64,000 nucleotides of DNA, taken from NCBI GenBank assembly GCA_013399875.1, contig VXAZ01000382.1, forward strand, positions 460,150-524,149, given 5' to 3'. Origin of the DNA: Gymnorhina tibicen (Eukaryota > Chordata > Aves > Passeriformes > Artamidae). This document shows, in pieces, positions 58,033 through 64,000 of the stretch (its first letter is position 1; the number at the start of each line of letters is the position of its first letter). Both the position numbers and the translations under genes were made by a program. The notes under the pieces were generated by a model that was not told the origin of the DNA, did not search any database, and saw only the letters and a list, made by a program, of their open reading frames with translations.

Positions 58033-61000
58033 ACTTCTGCTCTCGCCAGTGGAACCGGGATGCTCTGCACTGCTGCGAAAAACGAGTTCAGAAAACCCAA
58101 ATAAAACTCAGAAAAAAGCAAGGCCTCAGAACTAACAGGCATTTTTTAATATTTTGGCCTAAATAATGAATAAGGCTCCCAAGCAAACGCTTTTAGGATT
58201 AGCCAAGATTATGAATGTTACAAGACCGTAGAACAATAAAAATCACAACCAAATTTAACAGCATTATTTAGCGTATGGTACAGATAGAGGAAGAATAATA
58301 AAGTAATTCAAAGAGCTAAAAGTTCCCCATTATAGCTTCTGAATCTGTACATCCTTTGTACAATTTCTCCATAACGGCAGAAAGCAAATCCAGGTATTGG
58401 GGCTACAGGAAATCCCACGAGAAACATTTTTCTTAATTGTGTATCTAAATTTCATTTTGCTGGAATAAAGTGGATTAAATGTTTTCTGCAGTTATAGGAG
58501 CGAGGTACAAAGCACCACCAAGAACCCCAGATCTTCTGTGCATTCACTTTCTGTCACCCAGGGTCACTCTGGAGGAGAGATCCAACACAGAGGAGGATTG
58601 ATGACAGCACGTTTGTGCCAGCTTGGGTTTGTCACGTCAGCATCAGCTTCCCATCCTGGTGCCCCTGTCTGGGAGCCGTGCTCCTGAACAGCACAGTGCA
58701 CCCACACGATCTCTTGGTGGGATGCTTCCAGCTGTATCTGGGGCTGAAACGGAGAGTGAATGGCCCACTTGCAAGGCAGTCAAAGTTGAAGGAAAAAGCA
58801 GATTTGCCGCTGACTTTGCAGAGGTCCCTTTGTAACAACACAGGTGTCACACAGGAGCGGGCTTGTTTCTTATGAGGAAGCACCTCTTCAGTGCCAGCAA
58901 TGAAATAACAGCACCAGATGCCTCCAGACCTGTCCACACTTGTTGATCCATGGATGTGAGAGACAGCACATGCACGGCATGGGAAATGACAGAATACACA
59001 TCTGGATGCCAAAAAGCATTTACTGCAGCAGTTGCTCTGGGAACTGTCTTCCCCGCTGACTAGCCACATACACAAGGCTGGAAATATTACCACAGGATAG
59101 GCAGATCCAACAGCACGTTAAAAGTGAACAGAAAGAGAAGACACGCAGCAGTATTTGGATAACGAGAATTAAATACACCTCCTGTCCCAACACAGACCCG
59201 AGTCCCTGAGGGAGTAAAACAGAAAGAACTGAATTTTCACGCGCAGCCAAAGCCAAGAGGAGACAACACAGAGAGAGGCCTCAGCATGGAGCCCACTGCT
59301 CACCTGGAACTTGGCTGCAGGGAGCAGGGAGGCTCTGACACAAGTGAGGTGCACAGAATAGCTCCCACAGTCACAAAGGAGGGGAAACAGGAATGCCTTT
59401 TCTGGTGGAAAGGGCAGATGCAAAGGCCTGGTGTGATTTCTCCACGGGCTTTCTGCTTTCTTGTAAGTGCCTGTGACCAAAATCAATGACCAAACAGGCA
59501 AAGTTAATCACTCATGGTGGTTTCAATACGTGAGCTATTCACACCCAGTACAGACTACACCTCATGTTTACTCTGAACCTTTCATCCTAAGAATGTAAGT
59601 GTTCTTTGCAAAACTGCAACACAGAAATGGGACCCAAACCACAAAGTTTATTAGAATTAATGGTTAATACTACCCAGAAGCCAGTCCTCGACCAAACGCA
59701 CAGTCATTTTCTCAAACAGAAACAGAGATGCCCTGTAATGTCTCTTCATGGCAACAGACTGGAGAGAAGGAGGAACCCAGTGTGATCAGGCAACAAGGAC
59801 AGAACATGCAGGTGGGCAACACTTAGTTTTCACTACAGGAGGAATGTGTATAAGCTCCAGGAGAGGCACTGGAGATATTATTCTTGCAGGTCAGTTTATT
59901 GAGATATTGCTGTCACAAAATGACACCCATGGCCATCGAGGAGGCATCCTGGTGTAGGTCACAGCTTTCCCAGCTGCACAGGCAGTATGGAATGTTTATA
60001 TCCTGGAAACAGCAGCACAGGGTTTGGCCAGAGCTCAGCTGGGCCATGGCTGAGAAGGGTGAGACAGAAGGAAAAGGGCAGAGGGTATATTTGCAACAGA
60101 GAACTGGGTACAGGAAGAGGAGCAGGGAGAGTCTGCCTGGCTCTCTGCTGACCATGGGACGGAAAAGGAAGGGATTTCCTGTTGCTGTTTGGGGCAGACT
60201 CTCCATCCCTACTCCTGGTGGCCATACCTTCTCTGTTTTCCCTCCAGGATGATGGTTTGCTCAGCAGCAGGAGCTGCTCTGGCCACGCAGGGGTTTTGCT
60301 GCAGCACTGGGAAAGGGCCGCGGCCATTTCACTGCATCTCCTGCTCCGGGCAACTGCCTCATTTGCCTGAGCCTGGAGGGGAACCGAGCTCAGTGTTATA
60401 TTCAAGATGTCATAGAAGTAATTTATTCAATACCAAAAGACTCCTCAGCCAGATCGGTCTGACAGACATTAGATGCTCTGTGGCTTTAGTTGCCCTGGTA
60501 CAAAGCCAGACAAATGATGGTCATATAACTGAAGTACTATGGATTGCACTAATGAAACACAGGAGAACTTGGTCCTGTAATTTGCCATGGATAAACGAGC
60601 TATTTTTTCCCATTCATACCACATCTTTGTCAACCATTCCTTTTGGAAAGGCTGAATCTCCGTGACTGTGGGTGAAAGAGCTGAATTAAACTCATGGTAT
60701 GCAACATTTATAGAAGAATGTATACAACAAGGTGGCTTTCCAGTAAGATGCTCAGACTCAAACATGTACTACTATCTTTATTTTTCTAAAGAGTCTTATT
60801 TTTTAGGGGGTGAACATACAAGTGTAGAGCAAAGCCAATCCTGTTCATGTCCTGGAGTGAGCACACACCAGGGAGAGCACAGCTCACTTCTCTTTTCTGC
60901 AGCTCCAGGGCCACCCTGGCCTCACTTTTCTGCCCAAGGCCATTCCTTCCCCCAAAGTATTTCAATGTTGTTGCAATCTCTTTCTCAACTTTGCAAAAAC

Positions 61001-63169
61001 TACTCAAACACTGTTCAGAGTGGTATTTTAAGAGTTGCAGTTTTTTGGTTTTCATTGTATTAAATTTGCGTTTTCCCTGTTAAAAGTTTTCTATTTCTGC
61101 CTTGCTGCACTATGCCCCTGTTTTGGAATTTCAGACACATGTGGTATGAAAATGAAAACTCCACTTTAACTGGGAGAGAAGAATCATGTGCCGTTTGCTG
61201 GAACAGGTTTCACACCAAAAAGGCAGCACGGAACATGCTTCTTCCTCATAATTACCATGGAATGTGTGCCGAAGGAATCTGACACAATCAACGAAAATAT
61301 GAACAAGAAGAAATGTGTGTTAATGAAATACCATGTATTTGGAATTCATACAGAAATCATGAGAGCTCATAGGAAGAGGAAGCTCCAGCTGCAATGGTGC
61401 CATAATTTTAGCAGAAATGGCCCTATCACCGAGCAAAATGTCATGGTATAAAGTGATAATGTATTGAATTAAGAAAACTTTTTGGAAAATGATACTAGAG
61501 GTTCTTTTCCTAAATGGATGGTCATGTCTAATTAGGTTTAAGAGCAAATATGGCAAGGGATCCTCACACAACAGAGCAGACTGCTGTTAACTTTGGCTGC
61601 TTCCTGAATTTTCAATGAGATCTCTACTATAAAAACCATTTTGCCATTGCAAACATTAAGGAAAAATTGCTTCCTGATCACAGAATGCCCCCTTTTGGAA
61701 CATCCCAATCCCACAGAACACAGGTGCTACCTCAAGGTGGTTCTGAACACCATGTTCATGGATTAGGCCTTTTTTTCCTGTTGGAGAAGCATGCAGTGCA
61801 GGTTGAAACCAGAGTTTATGCCTCTATTTCATGAACTGTTATAAGGGCAGACCAACGTTAACCACTCCTGTGTAGCCCCTGCCAGCCCAAGGCTGCACCA
61901 AGCCACTCGTTTGTGCCATTTTGCTTTTCCTGAGAGATTTTACAATTCCTTTCTAACTATATTGGCTTTTCAGCATGGCATTGAGCTTCATTTCCAAAGC
62001 AGCAGCCAGGAAAAGTTAATGACCCAAAAACTATACTATTTTAAGCTCGTGGTGGGCCAACCAACCCCACCTACCCTTGGAGTGAAGGGTTTTGCCTCTC
62101 AGCCCTGTGAGGACACGAAGCCTGAAGGCTGCAGCACTTGCAGTAGTTCTGCCCCACTCAGGATCACTGAATGCAGGTGGCAGTACCAATTTCCCCTTCT
62201 CTCTCTCCACCTCCCATTACAGAAGGGATGGCAGCTTCCTTCCAGCCCAGGACAAGATATTTCCCTGTGGATCAAGTGCTCAAGAAGAGGGGAGCACAGC
62301 AAGGGAGGTACTGGCAATCGCCTCTGGCCTTTACGAGGGTGAGAGTGACTGACAGATAAGCCAGGACTAAATCTCTGAAGACAAATCTTGGGGCTCTGAC
62401 CTTTAAACAATACCAAATCCCTCAAAAAAAAAAAATTAAATTCAAGGCTTAAACTTCTGAGGAGTTCTTTAGACCATTTCAGATCCAGGGGTCCACTTTT
62501 AGAGTGATTCTTTTCAGCACTATTTTGTTTCTGTTGGGGGAAAAAAAAATCCAGGCACTACTTTTAGACAGACAGGAATAGGGAAGGAATATGGGCACAT
62601 TCTAGTGGCCAGAAAAATTAGGCCTAGAATTAATCAGTATAAGTGGACAGCATAAAGCAGGGCTGTTCTTTCTGATCTGTTTTTTTGGGGTTTTTTTGTT
62701 TTGAAATGCCACATATAGAGCCTTTATTACAGCCCCACGTTCCACCTCGAGCAATGAATGTCCAACTGCATCTTTTAAAAAGCATTGCATTTTAAGAAAC
62801 ACAAGAACACATTAACAATGGAATTAAGTAACTGGCACTATTTGTTACCCCTGATTTTTGAATTCCCATTGGCTTTTCTTATTTTCTCTCCCTCCCCTCC
62901 ACAGAACAAGATAATTAGACAGAAGCAAATAAGATGTACAGAGCTAGAAAACAGAAGAGCCTGACATGTGTAGTGCATGCTGTCAGCCATATGGCATTCT
63001 ATATATATTGTTACAGATGAAAATTGTACCACACACTGCGCTGTACATTAACACTGGAATGGTATACAGTAATTCATGGGCAGAAACTGATACTATCTGC
63101 TGTGTTGGCTATTAGATTTTTGAAGTTTTCTCCATAGCATTTTATTTTAAATGACAGTGTTTTCTATTA

Positions 63170-63420
63170 ATGGGTGGGCACTGTCAGTTTGTTGACCCCG
63201 GTCGGGAAGGACGTCTTTTTGTTCCGATGGCAGCCATCATTTCTGTGAAGTGATGCATGTAAAAAAGCCAGGAAATGCAATTCACCTCACATGCGGCTGT
63301 CATTCAATCTGACATCTACATGTTGGAGTATTTTCTCAAAGTTTTCTCCATGTGACCTGCAAGTTAAAGATCAGGGAGGTTACCTTCATCCAGCCCATCC
63401 ATGTGTCAATCATCCCCACC
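63170..63420. promoter_or_regulatory. Candidate conserved non-coding element
   Basis: An AT-rich context encloses a CpG-containing core (GACCCCGGTCGGGAAGGACG and TTCCGATGGCAGCC, 63195-63235), followed by words such as GTGATGCATG and CAATTCACCTCACATG. Retained CpGs in otherwise CpG-poor DNA suggest constraint. This is inference only, with no coding frame. Confidence 0.25.
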
Positions 63421-63765
63421 TAAAAATGAAAGTTACAAATAAACTGCAGCTCTATTTATACTCTGCTGCCTGTCCCATCTTTTCCACGTCAATCTCGCCG
63501 TCTCTCATTACGGCTACATCACGCTGCACCCCCCCTCCTGCTTTGTGTATCCCAGATTAAGTGTCTTTGTTTTTCTGCCGCTGTCCTTCTGAGCGTGTAA
63601 AGCCCTTAATGCCTTGCCTCTCTTTTTCACCCTGTAAAACTTTGAAAGGAAACTTAGAAACGTATTAGTGGTCTTTTTAAATCAGTGCACGGCTGCAAAT
63701 CAAACAAATCTCCCTTCTCCGTGTGGGCATGCAAGGGAAGTAAATACAACCCTGAAGCTGGGGTG

Positions 63766-64000
63766 TCTCAAAGAGAGTAGGGTGGGATGGGATATTGGGA
63801 AGGATTTGTTCCCCGTGAGGGTGGGGAGGTCCACAGAGAAGCTGTGGCTGCCTCATCCCTGGAAGTCTCCAAGGCCAGGTTGGATGGGGCTTGGAGCAAC
63901 CCGGGCTAGTGGAAGGTGACCCTGCCCACGGCAGGGGGGTGGAATGAGATGAGCTCTAAGGCTCCTTCCCACCCAAACCACTCTGTGACTCTATGATTTC
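63766..64000 (+). mobile_element. CR1 LINE, 3' part, running off the window
   Basis: A sense copy: AAAGAGAGTAGGGTGGGATG, GGATTTGTTCCCCGTGAGGG, CACAGAGAAGCTGTGGCTGC, GGATGGGGCTTGGAGCAACC, CTAGTGGAAGGTGACCCTGC and CACTCTGTGACTCTATGATT at the window end. An internal deletion removes the usual CCCTGGCACAGGGTGCCC block between the GGGGAGG and CACAGAGAAG parts. The final bases of the tail may lie outside the window. Confidence 0.95.

Larger units (their letters stand above)
53546..63765. other. Long stretch of mostly single-copy non-coding DNA
   Basis: Ten kilobases without a recognised gene or CR1. The longest open frame in the window (239 codons, plus, 54694-55413) lies here; its translation is rich in Ser, Cys, Thr and His and has no known domain. 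Frames at 57497-58135 (212 codons, plus) and 59959-60405 (148 codons, minus) are overlapped by opposite frames. A GC-richer patch with several CpGs lies at 57805-57900. A-runs occur at 56323-56336 and 62425-62436. The right part, 63150-63620, looks like a constrained non-coding block. Confidence 0.45.

Noticed and set aside
57497..58135. 212-codon plus-strand frame
   Set aside because: Other plus and minus frames overlap it, it includes the 23-bp microduplication, and no domain is recognisable.
1..64000. CRISPR arrays, bacterial operons, phage or integrated viral genes
   Set aside because: No direct-repeat/spacer array, no closely packed long ORFs, and no retroviral gag/pol frame or paired LTR is readable. 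The only reverse-transcriptase sequence is LINE-type.

Overview
This window is vertebrate nuclear DNA from a bird, most probably a perching bird (Passeriformes). The main evidence is about 18 copies or fragments of the avian CR1 LINE, many carrying the diagnostic 3' tail (ATTCTGTGATTCTGTG and its variants, or the complement). A SINE-like unit at about 5785-5925 joins a degraded tRNA-Ile head to a CR1 tail, an architecture I know from passerine SINEs such as TguSINE1. Bacterial, plasmid, phage or organelle content is absent: there are no ribosome-binding-site/ORF operons, CRISPR arrays or rRNA. I recognise no protein-coding gene or coding exon. The open frames (longest 239 codons) read as low-complexity, Ser/Cys/Pro-rich translations, overlap one another on both strands, or run through repeats and an assembly gap. 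The window is best read as intergenic or long-intron sequence.

Layout. 1-5.8 kb is single-copy DNA with one CR1 3' end (about 760-850). 5.8-14.5 kb holds the tRNA-Ile/CR1 SINE and four CR1 copies. 14.5-20.9 kb is mostly single-copy, with an AT microsatellite (16.58 kb) and a 10-N assembly gap against a poly-C run (17.77 kb). 20.9-24.5 kb holds an old CR1-clade reverse-transcriptase remnant, a short CR1 tail, an AT-rich candidate conserved block, and two CR1 3' ends in opposite orientation that form a long inverted repeat (24.23-24.46 kb). 27-30 kb has two clear CR1 copies and one very weak fragment. A CpG-rich segment lies at 31.86-32.31 kb, with a TALE/HOX-like composite motif at its edge. 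37.3-45.5 kb carries a MIR-like SINE, two long CR1 copies (one with a splice-acceptor-like tract) and an ancient hAT non-autonomous DNA transposon. 46.3-53.5 kb has three CR1 copies and a second CpG island (53.16-53.42 kb) with an RFX X-box at its edge. 53.5-63.7 kb is largely single-copy, and a last CR1 runs off the right end.

How the parts relate. Nothing suggests genes working together. Repeats of several ages (ancient MIR-like and hAT elements, an old LINE RT, younger CR1 and the passerine SINE) have accumulated in gene-poor DNA that also contains a few candidate regulatory elements. By my boundaries CR1 covers roughly 6% of the window, ordinary for a bird. I found no sign of a novel multi-gene system. 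The most useful leads are the two CpG islands, the tRNA-Ile SINE, the CR1 inverted repeat and the RT remnant with an unusually open frame. All homology statements come from reading motifs by eye; no search was run.
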